Assembly: GCA_011369445.1 (NCBI GenBank)
Contig: DRQF01000245.1
Span: forward strand, 1-43,054
Source of the DNA: Planctomycetota bacterium
GTDB lineage: Bacteria > Planctomycetota > GCA-002687715 > DRQF01
Length of the DNA: 43,054 bases
Reading direction: 5' to 3'
Part shown: positions 1 to 7,714 of the stretch, one piece after another
Layout of the letters: each line of letters begins with the position of its first letter
How positions within the stretch are numbered: the first letter of the stretch is position 1
The notes under the pieces: model-generated
Databases searched by the model: none
What the model saw: only the letters and a program-made list of their open reading frames with translations
What the model was told of the DNA's origin: nothing
Position numbers and translations under genes: made by a program

Positions 1-1467
1 ACCGAGCGACGATGGAGTGAACTCCGGGGGCTGATGGAGGCCGGCCGGGCCGAGGAGGTCTATGACGCCTTGGTGGAGGAAGGGAATCGCTTCACATCGC
101 AGCCCGACTTCCGCAGACTCGCCGAATGGGCCGTGGGGAAGGTGGCGCCAGTTCGGGCCCGCGATCTGTTCCTGGGGCGAATCCAGATCGCGCGGTATCC
201 GGGACTGACCTCCCTGCGGGCGACCCGCTCCCAGGAAGCGCGATCCCTCTTGGCGCTGCCGCTTCCTCCCCATCCGGATCTCGTGGCTCAAGCCCTCTAC
301 GCCCAGGTGATCGGGTGTGTTCCCGCGGATTCAAAAAAAGCCCTCGTGGCTTTGGATCGCCCGGAATGGCGCGAGCTTTCCAGGTCCGAGCCCCTGCTCC
401 AAGAACTCAGGGCGACGGCTCAGGCGACTCTGAGCGATTGGGAGGGCTCCAGGGCGACCCTGCGCGGCATGGCGCGGAAGGTCCCTGACGACGTCCACCT
501 CATTCTCGAATCCATGCGACTCAAGTCCGGCTACAATTACCCCCCGGGCGGCGGCCCGAAGGGGACGGGCGCGGTCGACGAGAGAAGACTTCGTCAATGG
601 CTGGAAACCCTGGGGAAGGAGCTGGGGAGGGATCGCGTTCCGGACGGGATCGTCTCCGCTCACGCCATCATCGCGGTGATGTTGCACGAGCCTCTCCCCG
701 CCATCGCCGATCTCGAGCGTTTGAAGGCCCCGTGGCCCCCCCGGGACCAGGAGGATCTGGCATGCCATTTCTACCTTGCAACCCAGCTCATTTCCGCCGG
801 CGTGGCGGGCGGGGGGAAGGCCCGCGCTCAGCGGAGATTGGGCGTCATGAAGGCCCGTCTCCTGCTCAACCGCTATCCTCTCCTCGGCCCAGAACTGGCG
901 AAGCGGATCTACCTCGCTTCGGCCGCGAACAAGGCGGGCTTGGTGCCGATCTTCGAGGAACTCTATAAAGGACGGCGCCGGATTCTGGGGAAGACGCTGA
1001 CACAGCATTCTCTCTTGTCCGTGGTCCATGACTCTTTTTGGGGCAATGACCCTCCCACCGGGGAGAGGATGTACCGATTGATGGAAAGCGCGTGGCCGGA
1101 CCTGGAACCCGAGGCCCACCGCTATTTCTTCCAGGCGACCGTCTACGTCGCGGCGATGGAGACGGAATATTCGGATGGCTTGGACACCGAGACCCGTCGG
1201 GCGCGCTATGAGGACGCCCTCGAGATCCTGGGGCGTATCCCCGACGACGATCCGAACTACGCATGGGAGAAGAGGTTTCAGACCTTCCAGGCCCGGGTTC
1301 GTCTCTGGACGCTGAAGACCCCGCCGAAGGAAGAGGAAAAGGCCCAATTGCTGGAGACCGCGGAGGAGTTGGGAGGTCTCATCGACGACAACGTCGAAGA
1401 CCCCTCCTTGAGAGTCGGCTACGTGCGCCAGCTCGAAGATTACGTAAAACTGTTGGAGTCGCCGTAG
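1..1467 (+). CDS. Helical-repeat (TPR-like) hypothetical protein, 5' end outside window
   Basis: The reading frame is open from the first base of the window, so the N-terminus lies upstream; the first internal ATG is at position 34, but the codons before it read as ordinary coding sequence. About 489 residues are visible. They are rich in Ala, Leu, Glu and Arg, with pairs of amphipathic helices of about 30 to 40 residues, as in tetratricopeptide-like proteins, but no canonical TPR consensus is strong enough to name a family. There is no membrane segment in the visible part. It ends 50 nt before the next gene and is probably co-transcribed with it. The function is unknown; a scaffold or outer-membrane-associated TPR protein is possible. 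Confidence that it is a real gene is high; the fold assignment is tentative. Confidence 0.75.
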   Translation, partial: TERRWSELRGLMEAGRAEEVYDALVEEGNRFTSQPDFRRLAEWAVGKVAPVRARDLFLGRIQIARYPGLTSLRATRSQEARSLLALPLPPHPDLVAQALYAQVIGCVPADSKKALVALDRPEWRELSRSEPLLQELRATAQATLSDWEGSRATLRGMARKVPDDVHLILESMRLKSGYNYPPGGGPKGTGAVDERRLRQWLETLGKELGRDRVPDGIVSAHAIIAVMLHEPLPAIADLERLKAPWPPRDQEDLACHFYLATQLISAGVAGGGKARAQRRLGVMKARLLLNRYPLLGPELAKRIYLASAANKAGLVPIFEELYKGRRRILGKTLTQHSLLSVVHDSFWGNDPPTGERMYRLMESAWPDLEPEAHRYFFQATVYVAAMETEYSDGLDTETRRARYEDALEILGRIPDDDPNYAWEKRFQTFQARVRLWTLKTPPKEEEKAQLLETAEELGGLIDDNVEDPSLRVGYVRQLEDYVKLLESP

Positions 1468-1517
1468 TCACGGAGATTGCGGAGTCACACGGGTCCCCAG
1501 AAGAGGAGCTGCCAACC

Positions 1518-1940
1518 ATGTCACTTCCCCCCCCTCCCGGCGCCGGCGCCGGCCCGATCACCGGCGATGGCACGGGTGACGTCATCGTCGCCGTGAATCT
1601 CACGGACATGGACGACTCCCGGATTCCGTCTTTCACTCGGACCTCCACGGATTATCCGGTCGTCGAGGTGACCGGCCATGTTCGCAGCACCATCACGGTG
1701 CGCTGCGATGGCGCCACCCCGGCCACGGTTTCGCGGGATCTGACGAAGGCGGAACGACAGGCCATCAACGTGGACCCCTATTCCACCACGTTGACCGTAA
1801 CCGGGTTCACGAGCCTGCCGTCCAACCCCACGTTCGACGTCACCTTCGCGGCGGCACTCGAGATCGTGCCCGGGGCCGGTCAGCCCCCCTCGGACACGGG
1901 CAGCCAGACGGCCACCTATTCCGGAGGCTACTCCTCTTGA
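1518..1940 (+). CDS. Small beta-rich hypothetical protein (140 aa)
   Basis: I do not recognise a family. The ATG at 1518 was chosen because it has a purine-rich Shine-Dalgarno (GAGGAG) just upstream at about 1503; the frame is open further upstream, but that part lies inside the preceding gene. The product starts with a Pro/Gly/Ala-rich segment (about residues 4-20) and continues with alternating hydrophobic and Thr/Val/Ser residues typical of beta strands. Only one Cys is present (in VRCDG). There is no signal peptide, lipobox or membrane helix. The stop codon overlaps the TTG start of the following nuclease gene by 4 bp, so the two are translationally coupled, but nothing in the sequence links it to DNA repair. 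Confidence 0.6.
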   Translation: MSLPPPPGAGAGPITGDGTGDVIVAVNLTDMDDSRIPSFTRTSTDYPVVEVTGHVRSTITVRCDGATPATVSRDLTKAERQAINVDPYSTTLTVTGFTSLPSNPTFDVTFAAALEIVPGAGQPPSDTGSQTATYSGGYSS

Positions 1941-2776
1941 GCGAGAATCCCTGGACCCTGGAGGAGGGGCGGCTTGCCCTTGTCACCTGGAACCTGAATT
2001 CCGTCCGCGTTCGCACCCCGCGGCTCATCCGATTCCTGAAGGAACACCGCCCGGATGTTCTTTGCCTGCAGGAGCTGAAGGCCGAGGCCTCCGATTTTCC
2101 CTCGGCGCAGGTGAAGGAGGCCGGATACGAGGTCGAGATTCTGGGTCAGCGCACCTACAACGGCGTGGCCGTTTTGTCGCGGGGCCCCATCGTGCGCAAA
2201 GCGGAGGGGTTGGGCGATCCTTCCCTCGACGGTCAGGCCCGGTTTCTCGTCGTGGAAACACTGGGCCTTCACGTCGCCTCCGCCTACATGCCCAATGGTC
2301 AGTCCTTGGAATCGGAAAAGTACGCCTTCAAGCGCGCCTGGCTGGATGGACTGAACTCCTGGCTGCGAACGAGCCCGCTCGCCCGAGAACGTTTCCTCCT
2401 CCTCGGAGACTACAATATCGCCGCCGATGACCGGGATGTCGCGAACCCGGATTCCTGGGAGGGGAGCGTTCTGTACAACGACGCGATGCGCGCCGTGGTG
2501 TGGGAAGGGTTCCGCGAAGGCGGGCTCTTCGACCTGTTTCGCGTGGGGGAGAAGCGACCGGGGATCTACTCCTGGTGGGATTACCGCAATCTGGGCTTTC
2601 CCAAGAACGACGGTTTGCGCATCGACCACGTCTTCGGGACGGAGGATCTGGTCCCGCTTGTCCGCAGAGGTTTCGTGGATCGGGAGGAGCGCAAGGAGAA
2701 GAGTTGTCCGGAGGGAACGAAGCCCTCGGACCATGCTCCCTTGGGCGTCGTGATCGATCCCGTGGAAGCCGCGTGA
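1937..2776 (+). CDS. xthA: Exodeoxyribonuclease III / AP endonuclease
   Basis: This 279-residue protein cleaves DNA 5' of abasic sites and has 3'-repair exonuclease activity in base excision repair. It shows the full set of ExoIII-family motifs in order: WNLNS (metal and DNA binding), LQELK with the metal-binding Glu, NGVAVLS, YMPNG, GDYNIA with the catalytic Asp/Asn, SWWDYR, GLRIDH and the C-terminal PSDHAP with the catalytic Asp-His. Length is normal for the family. The start is a TTG whose last bases form the TGA stop of the gene before it (TTGA). The SMUG1-like glycosylase gene starts 1 nt after its stop, so glycosylase and AP endonuclease, consecutive steps of one pathway, are made from one message. 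Confidence 0.95.
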   Translation: MSENPWTLEEGRLALVTWNLNSVRVRTPRLIRFLKEHRPDVLCLQELKAEASDFPSAQVKEAGYEVEILGQRTYNGVAVLSRGPIVRKAEGLGDPSLDGQARFLVVETLGLHVASAYMPNGQSLESEKYAFKRAWLDGLNSWLRTSPLARERFLLLGDYNIAADDRDVANPDSWEGSVLYNDAMRAVVWEGFREGGLFDLFRVGEKRPGIYSWWDYRNLGFPKNDGLRIDHVFGTEDLVPLVRRGFVDREERKEKSCPEGTKPSDHAPLGVVIDPVEAA

Positions 2777-2777
2777 C

Positions 2778-3509
2778 ATGGGGCGTGTCGCGTCGTGGAA
2801 GACGATCACGGATCGACTTGTTGCGGATGTGGAAGCTCTGAGTTTCCAACCGCCGGTCGCGGTCGTCTACAACCCTCTCGTCTACGCCAGACGGCCCTTC
2901 GACGCCTATTTGCGGCGCTGGGGACGGGGGACGAAGGAGATTCTCCTGCTCGGAATGAACCCGGGCCCGTTCGGCATGGGGCAGGTCGGGGTCCCCTTCG
3001 GTGAAGTCCACCACGTGCGAGATTTCTTAGGCGTTCGAGGACCCGTCACGAAACCGACCCTCGAGCACCCGAAGCGGCCGGTCCTCGGTTTCGACTGTCC
3101 ACGGAGCGAGGTGAGCGGACGGCGCCTGTGGAGCTGGGTGAGGCGCCGTTTCGAGACGCCCGAACGGTTTTTCGAACGTTTTTTCGTCCTCAACTACTGC
3201 CCCCTCATGTTCATGGAGGAGGGAGGACGGAACAGAACGCCGGACAAGCTCGCCAAGGCCGAACGGCAGCGCCTTTTCGCCGCGTGCGACCATGCGCTCC
3301 GGCAGGCCGTCGAGCGGCTTCAGCCCCGCCTCGTCGTGGGAATCGGCCGTTTTGCCCGCACACGGGCCGAGGAGGCTCTTTCCGACTTGGCGCTCGATTT
3401 CGGAAGCCTCCCCCACCCGAGCCCCGCGAATCCCGCGGCCAACCGGGGGTGGGACGACCTCGCCGATGCCGCCTTGGCACTCTGGGACGCAGATTCCCCG
3501 GTCTCCTGA
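2778..3509 (+). CDS. SMUG1-like single-strand-selective uracil-DNA glycosylase
   Basis: The 243-residue product belongs to family 3 (SMUG1) of the uracil-DNA glycosylase superfamily, which removes uracil and oxidised pyrimidines such as 5-hydroxymethyluracil. The diagnostic motif GMNPGPFGMGQVGVPFG (about residues 58-74) contains the catalytic Asn and the Gly-Met-Asn-Pro water-activating loop, and HPSPANPAANRGW near residues 213-225 is the family's DNA-intercalating loop with the catalytic His. NYCPL matches the uracil-specificity strand. SMUG1 is best known from animals and occurs in scattered bacteria, so its presence is taxonomically informative. The ATG lies 1 nt after the AP endonuclease stop. 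The 40-nt gap after the gene probably holds the next promoter. Confidence 0.93.
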   Translation: MGRVASWKTITDRLVADVEALSFQPPVAVVYNPLVYARRPFDAYLRRWGRGTKEILLLGMNPGPFGMGQVGVPFGEVHHVRDFLGVRGPVTKPTLEHPKRPVLGFDCPRSEVSGRRLWSWVRRRFETPERFFERFFVLNYCPLMFMEEGGRNRTPDKLAKAERQRLFAACDHALRQAVERLQPRLVVGIGRFARTRAEEALSDLALDFGSLPHPSPANPAANRGWDDLADAALALWDADSPVS

Positions 3510-3537
3510 GCCGGTTCGCCTCCTCCAACCCGTCGTG

Positions 3538-3543
3538 TAAGAT
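3538..3543 (+). promoter_or_regulatory. Candidate -10 element (TAAGAT) of a leaderless transcript
   Basis: TAAGAT lies 6 nt before the ATG at 3550 in the short gap after the glycosylase gene. Transcription would begin at or next to that ATG, and there is no Shine-Dalgarno at a workable distance, so the message could be leaderless. No clear -35 element is seen. Confidence 0.3.
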
Positions 3544-3549
3544 GAGGGC

Positions 3550-4164
3550 ATGCAGCGCACCCACCGCATCCTTCGTCACCCTCCCGGTTCACGGGCCATC
3601 GATCGCGCCGCCATGGAGAACCTCCGGTACATCCGGGAGACCATGGACCGCTCCCGGCCCTTCACGGGCGTTCCCGGTTGGGGAGGGGTGGCCATGGGGG
3701 CCACGGCTCTGATCGCCGCCTGGATCGCATCCCATCAAACGTCCGAAGTGGTGTGGATGGGCGTGTGGTTCGCCGAGGCCGTCGTCGCACTGAGCCTCGG
3801 CGCCGCGGCGATGGTCCTCAAGGCGCGGCGTTTTCGAGTCTCTCTTCTGAGAGGGCCCGGACGCCGATTCCTGTTGGGGCTGGGTCCGTCCATCCTCACA
3901 GGCGCCATCCTCACCGTCGCTCTTTATCAGGCGGGGGATCTGGAACTTTTGCCCGGGATGTGGCTTTTGCTCTACGGTGCGGGTGTCGTCACCGCGGGCG
4001 CCAGCAGCGTCCGCGTCGTACCTTTCATGGGGTTGTGCTTCATGATCCTCGGTGCGGCCGCGTGCTTCACGCCCGCCGCATGGTTCAACGAGTGCATGGC
4101 TTTGGGATTCGGTGGTCTCCACTTGGTCTTCGGAATCTTGATCGCGAGGCGCTACGGTGGATAG
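3550..4164 (+). CDS. Multi-pass inner-membrane protein paired with a winged-helix regulator
   Basis: The 204-residue product has about six hydrophobic segments (starting near residue 45) after a cytoplasmic N-terminal stretch with ENLRYIRETMDRS, followed by FTGVPGWGGVAMG. This N-terminal signature and length are familiar from uncharacterised membrane proteins encoded beside a small winged-helix regulator, which is exactly the arrangement here: the two genes overlap by 8 bp. No enzymatic motif is visible and no substrate can be named. The ATG at 3550 is used because a -10-like element lies directly before it; the ATG at 3613 (giving MENLRYIR) is an alternative, but neither has a Shine-Dalgarno. 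The pair may form a membrane sensor with its transcription regulator, which is inference. Confidence 0.8.
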   Translation: MQRTHRILRHPPGSRAIDRAAMENLRYIRETMDRSRPFTGVPGWGGVAMGATALIAAWIASHQTSEVVWMGVWFAEAVVALSLGAAAMVLKARRFRVSLLRGPGRRFLLGLGPSILTGAILTVALYQAGDLELLPGMWLLLYGAGVVTAGASSVRVVPFMGLCFMILGAAACFTPAAWFNECMALGFGGLHLVFGILIARRYGG

Positions 4165-4528
4165 ATCGACCCATTCCTTGCGTTCCCGAGATCCCTCGCC
4201 GCCTCCCGTCGACGGAGTGGAGGCGGACTGGCGATTGGACGGTCTGGACAGGCTCATTCACGAGCGCGTGCGGTTGGGGATCATGAGCGCTCTTTCGGTC
4301 AACGATGCCTTGGCGTTCCAAGAACTGAAGGAGATCCTGGGCGCGACCGACGGCAATCTCAGCGTCCATGCGCGCAAACTCGAACAGGCGGGCTACGTGT
4401 CCTGCAAGAAGACGTTTTCCGGACGGACGCCACGCACCGAGTTCCGGCTGACCGAGGCGGGGCACGAGGCGCTCGAAGGTTACCTCGAGGCCATGGAGGC
4501 CCTGATTCGCCGCACCCGCCACGGGTGA
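4157..4528 (+). CDS. Winged-helix transcriptional regulator (HTH_34/MarR-like)
   Basis: This 123-residue DNA-binding protein matches the small winged-helix family Pfam HTH_34 (PF13601). After a charged N-terminal tail, residues about 30-110 hold the domain: RLIHERVRLGIMSAL, the recognition region FQELKEILGATDGNLSVHARKLEQ and the wing with RTEFRLTEAGHEAL. A coiled C-terminal helix probably dimerises. The start is GTG at 4157, 8 bp inside the preceding membrane-protein gene, so translation is coupled. Such regulators usually repress their own operon; no operator could be identified with confidence. It ends 16 nt before the stop of the convergent membrane protein gene. Confidence 0.88.
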   Translation: MDRSTHSLRSRDPSPPPVDGVEADWRLDGLDRLIHERVRLGIMSALSVNDALAFQELKEILGATDGNLSVHARKLEQAGYVSCKKTFSGRTPRTEFRLTEAGHEALEGYLEAMEALIRRTRHG

Positions 4529-4544
4529 ATCGGAAACGAGCTCC

Positions 4545-7082
4545 TCAGGGCATCACGGTGACTCGGATGCGGGGGCTGAGATGGGTGAGGCCGATGGCCT
4601 GCGCGTAGAGGTTCTCCACTTTGTCGGAGAGCTCGGGCGCGGCAAGGTTGCGGCGTCCTCGCCCTGATGCATCCGTGACGACTCTGAGGCGCAACGGTCG
4701 ATTGTTGTCACCCACGAGGATTCCTTCGGGCGCCAGCCAAGCATCGCCGGCGAAGTCCTGGAAGACCCCCGGCTCCTTCAACAGCCGTGTTCCGAACACG
4801 AACTGATAGAGACTCTCCGCTTCGCCACCCTCCACGCTCAGCGTGAGGGTATGATTCGACTTTGACCACGCGGCCCGGATGCGACAGTCCTTCAGGGGAT
4901 CGGGGAGGGGACGCGTCTCCTCGACGAGTTCCATCCCGTCGAGGGCGAGGGTGGCGCCCTGGGCCAGGGGATCCTCGAAGATGAGCACCTCCCACCGATC
5001 GGCATGCAGGGGGATGCGCCAGGTGGCGGGACCCGGTCCCTTGTTGAAAATCAAGACCTTCGAGCGTTCGAGACCCAATCCTCGATCGAGGAGGAGATGC
5101 AACCGCCAAGGGTCGCCGTACTCCATCCCCGGCATCGCACCGCGCAAGACGAGTGTGCTCCTCTTTGGGAGCCTGGTCTCGACCACGTGGGTTGTGACCA
5201 GGCTCGTGGGCCGTTCGGGGCCGATGACGAGGTGACCGTCTTCCATGCCCGTGCGGCCGGGCGGGGCCAGCGTGTTCATGGGCCGATCGGGGAGCTCGGG
5301 GAACTCCTCGACGACCATGAGGCTCTCGTCGGCGCGACGCTCCCACGTCGCGAGCCCCCACACCCCGAGGGCGATCAAGGCCGCGGAGCCCACCGCGGTT
5401 CCCACTCGGTGCGCTTCGGCCCAGGCGCGCCATCGCCCGCGAAGAGGTGAGAGGTCCTGGAAGCGTGCATAGGCGTGGAGAGCCACGATGAGCCAGGCCG
5501 GATAGATGAGGTAGGCCGGGGCGAGATAGACCCCCACCTGCTCGAACCAATAGGTTTCGAGGAGCGCCACCAGCGCGGAGCGTCCCATCCAAAGGGTGAA
5601 CAGGAGAATCTCGAGGCGAAACAGAGGATCCTTCCAGCAGCGCCGGACGAGACCCAATTGGGTGAGCGTCGCGACCAGGGCCAGGAGTGGAGCGGCCGAG
5701 AACAGGAGCCGGAGGAAAGAGCGGAGGCCTCGCAAGACGGCTCCTTTCTCGAGGAATCGCTGGTCCACACGAACCGGCAACGGCCCCACGGCCGTGGAGA
5801 TCACGCCAAGGTCCTCTCGGTCCACGTCGATGAGGGGAAGTCTTGGCCCCGGGTCCACCCAGTGGTCGCGAAGCCTCCAGGTCTCAGCGACCTCGAAGGC
5901 CCAACGTCTCAGCGCGTGGGGAAAGAGCTTCGATCGAAGAGCGGGGATCTGAGAGGTCTGCCGGGCCCCGCCCGGCAACCGTCCGTCGTCGCAGGCCGTG
6001 TTGATCTCCCGGGCCAGCCGGGCGTAGAAGGCCCGGGCCGTCTTAGCGTCTTGGTGATAGCCGAGATGGGCGGCGGCGTCCCGCATTGCCCAGACGAGAA
6101 ACTGCATCTTGCGGTTTCCGTCTCGGGCGAGCATGGGGGCGTTGCGCCAGGCCTTCGATTCCAATTCGGGGGCGAGTTCGGCGAAGGTGGGGCTGGCGGC
6201 GTAGAGCTTCGTGCGCAATTCGGCGCTCAAGGGCTCGAAGCGTCGCCACCGGGCCAAAGCGACGCGACGGAGGGCGGCGACCGCGGACACGAATGCGGGC
6301 TCCTCCAGCTCGTTCACCACCGCGACCCCGTAGACCGCTTCATTGCGTCTCTCCACCCAGCTCATGGCCGCCGGGACGGCGACGAGGGTGGGAACGGCCA
6401 GCAGGACGGCGAGGGCGAGGGAGGCAAGCCGACCGCGGCCTTCGTGCCGGAAGGTCAGGCTCCAGATGACGAGAGCGAGCAGGCCCCCGGGGAGCAGCCA
6501 GAGCACCGCTTCCGCACGTGTGAGCGCCGTCCATGCGGCGACGCCCCCGAGGAGCACTGCGACGGTGACGCGGTGGCTGTGACGGCATCGCGCGCACAGA
6601 TGCCCGGCGAGCCCGGCGAGAATCAAGGTCTGATCGGCGTGAACCCCGTCTCGCACCAAGCGACTCGTGATCTCTCCGAAAATGACCGGGTGAAACAGGG
6701 TGGTCAGGTAGGCCGCGGCCGCGAGCGTTCGTGGGAATCCCAGCCGCAGCAAGGCGCTCAGAAGGATGAGGCAGGCCGCCACGTGGAGTAGGTCCTCGGC
6801 CCGGCGCCGGGTGAGACCCAGGGATCTCGCACCGGCCAGGAAGAAGGCGTACCCCGGGCTCTTGACCAAAATGTATTGGTCGTAGGACCCGAGCCATCGT
6901 CCCTCGACGAGCGCCGCCGTCTGCCGCGCGTGAACCATGTCGTCCGCCGTGTAATCCCTGGCCTGAAACGCCAGGTCGGAGCTGACGTGCAGCCGAACGA
7001 AGGCGGCCAGGAGTACGATCGCCAAGAGCGGCCATGCGGCGGGGCCGGGCCCCTTGCTCAGGAGTCCGTTCAAGCGGGACAT
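4545..7082 (-). CDS. Large multi-pass membrane protein, GT-C glycosyltransferase-like
   Basis: The 845-residue product begins with a transmembrane helix (WPLLAIVLLAAFVRL) and an extracytoplasmic loop with YTADDMVHARQTA and the stretch LVKSPGYAFFLA, followed by about ten further hydrophobic helices to residue 580 and a C-terminal soluble beta-rich periplasmic domain of about 250 residues. The acidic pair in the first loop and this topology resemble GT-C enzymes that use polyprenyl-phosphate sugars, as in PMT/ArnT, but sequence motifs are too weak for a substrate. The ATG at 7082 is preferred over the TTG at 7091 because AAAGGA lies 9 nt upstream of the ATG and would be too close to the TTG. 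It stands alone on this strand. A role in cell-envelope glycan modification is inference. Confidence 0.75.
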   Translation of the reverse strand: MSRLNGLLSKGPGPAAWPLLAIVLLAAFVRLHVSSDLAFQARDYTADDMVHARQTAALVEGRWLGSYDQYILVKSPGYAFFLAGARSLGLTRRRAEDLLHVAACLILLSALLRLGFPRTLAAAAYLTTLFHPVIFGEITSRLVRDGVHADQTLILAGLAGHLCARCRHSHRVTVAVLLGGVAAWTALTRAEAVLWLLPGGLLALVIWSLTFRHEGRGRLASLALAVLLAVPTLVAVPAAMSWVERRNEAVYGVAVVNELEEPAFVSAVAALRRVALARWRRFEPLSAELRTKLYAASPTFAELAPELESKAWRNAPMLARDGNRKMQFLVWAMRDAAAHLGYHQDAKTARAFYARLAREINTACDDGRLPGGARQTSQIPALRSKLFPHALRRWAFEVAETWRLRDHWVDPGPRLPLIDVDREDLGVISTAVGPLPVRVDQRFLEKGAVLRGLRSFLRLLFSAAPLLALVATLTQLGLVRRCWKDPLFRLEILLFTLWMGRSALVALLETYWFEQVGVYLAPAYLIYPAWLIVALHAYARFQDLSPLRGRWRAWAEAHRVGTAVGSAALIALGVWGLATWERRADESLMVVEEFPELPDRPMNTLAPPGRTGMEDGHLVIGPERPTSLVTTHVVETRLPKRSTLVLRGAMPGMEYGDPWRLHLLLDRGLGLERSKVLIFNKGPGPATWRIPLHADRWEVLIFEDPLAQGATLALDGMELVEETRPLPDPLKDCRIRAAWSKSNHTLTLSVEGGEAESLYQFVFGTRLLKEPGVFQDFAGDAWLAPEGILVGDNNRPLRLRVVTDASGRGRRNLAAPELSDKVENLYAQAIGLTHLSPRIRVTVMP

Positions 7083-7173
7083 GGGTCGCAATTCCTTTGA
7101 TCAGCGCGGTGAGGATGCACCGTGGCCTCCAGGAGACGAAGAGATTCCAAGCCGCGTCCCGGGGGCGGGCCCC

Positions 7174-7187
7174 GCGCATCCTATCCC
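7174..7187 (-). promoter_or_regulatory. Candidate -10 region of the GT-C-like gene (one of two inverted 14-bp copies)
   Basis: Read on the minus strand this is GGGATAGGATGCGC, with a TAGGAT -10-like hexamer about 95 nt upstream of the ATG at 7082. The identical 14 bases occur on the plus strand at 7684-7697, before the lipoprotein gene. No clear -35 is seen. Confidence 0.35.
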
Positions 7188-7367
7188 ATGCCCGCGACCC
7201 CGGGAGGGCCCGGGGCGGTATGCGCGGCGTTCCCGGCGTGAGAACGCGGCCGACGATTCGCGGGGAAGCGTTACGCACCGGTGACGATTTCGCGTCGGCG
7301 GCAAGATGCCCGGGGCGACCCGGGAGGCCCGGAGACAGCTCTTCTCGGCCGAGCGGGCCCGCTTGGT

Positions 7368-7389
7368 CGGAGCATCAGTTCTTGCTCCG
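7368..7389. other. Stem-loop, 7-bp perfect stem
   Basis: Arms 7368-7374 (CGGAGCA) and 7383-7389 (TGCTCCG) are perfectly complementary around an 8-nt loop. It lies in non-coding DNA next to a stronger structure at 7440-7494 and may be part of the same RNA. Confidence 0.3.
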
Positions 7390-7439
7390 GAGAAGGCCTG
7401 CGGGCGGCACGGGGTCTGCAAGGAGCCCGGGAGTCGGAT

Positions 7440-7494
7440 GGAGGCGAGCCAGTTCCGAATTCGTTCGGAACGACGGAGGACATCCCTCGCCTCC
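7440..7494. ncRNA. Candidate structured RNA: nested two-stem hairpin
   Basis: An outer 9-bp perfect stem (7440-7448 GGAGGCGAG with 7486-7494 CTCGCCTCC) encloses an inner 8-bp perfect stem (7452-7459 GTTCCGAA with 7464-7471 TTCGGAAC) closed by a TTCG loop. The 3' side between the stems has a 14-nt unpaired strand, the 5' side only 3 nt. Seventeen exact pairs in 55 nt outside any gene is more than expected by chance, even at this GC content. Strand and boundaries are unknown; it resembles no RNA family I know. Confidence 0.35.
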
Positions 7495-7584
7495 GCCCGA
7501 CGCTCTCCACGAGAAATAGACCGAACCCGATCAAGTCTTCGCGTGCCTGCTGAAGCGCCAACGTGGTGGGCTGACGGTGTGACC

Positions 7585-7625
7585 GGGTTCGGTGATTGGT
7601 ACGAGCCCTCGGGCTCGGTGGTTTT
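7585..7625 (+). terminator. Terminator-like hairpin with a competing upstream stem
   Basis: CGAGCC (7602-7607) pairs with GGCTCG (7612-7617) around CTCG, and TTTT follows at 7622-7625, giving a weak intrinsic-terminator shape on the plus strand. The 5' arm can instead pair with GGGTTCG at 7585-7591 (one G-U pair), an arrangement like an antiterminator/terminator switch. The U-tract is short, so this is tentative. Confidence 0.25.
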
Positions 7626-7683
7626 CCCTGGATACGTTCATGAGGCGTGGATGTTCCGAGAAATATGGAGGAGTCGGCCCCGA

Positions 7684-7697
7684 GGGATAGGATGCGC
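7684..7697 (+). promoter_or_regulatory. Candidate -10 region of the lipoprotein gene
   Basis: GGGATAGGATGCGC places a TAGGAT hexamer (7688-7693) 21 nt before the ATG at 7715, leaving room for a short leader with the GGGAGG ribosome-binding site. It is an exact inverted copy of 7174-7187. Confidence 0.4.
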
Positions 7698-7714
7698 ACG
7701 GGAGGTACACGTCC

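Larger units (their letters stand above)
7083..7714. other. Long non-coding stretch between divergent genes
   Basis: About 630 nt separate the GT-C-like gene (-) from the lipoprotein gene (+). The open frames in it have no ribosome-binding sites and translate into Arg/Ser/Pro-rich sequence typical of chance frames in GC-rich DNA. It contains several perfect stem-loops (7368-7389, 7440-7494, 7602-7617) and two inverted copies of a 14-bp promoter-like sequence near its ends. I saw no tRNA, tmRNA, SRP RNA or RNase P RNA signature. A structured RNA is possible and is listed separately. Confidence 0.6.

Noticed and set aside
5475-6791. 438-codon plus-strand open frame opposite the GT-C-like membrane protein
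   Set aside because: Gly/Glu/Arg-rich low-complexity translation without family features; the minus strand encodes clear membrane helices.
7083-7714. tmRNA, RNase P RNA, SRP RNA or tRNA in the long gap
   Set aside because: I looked for their conserved core sequences and T-arm signatures on both strands and found none.
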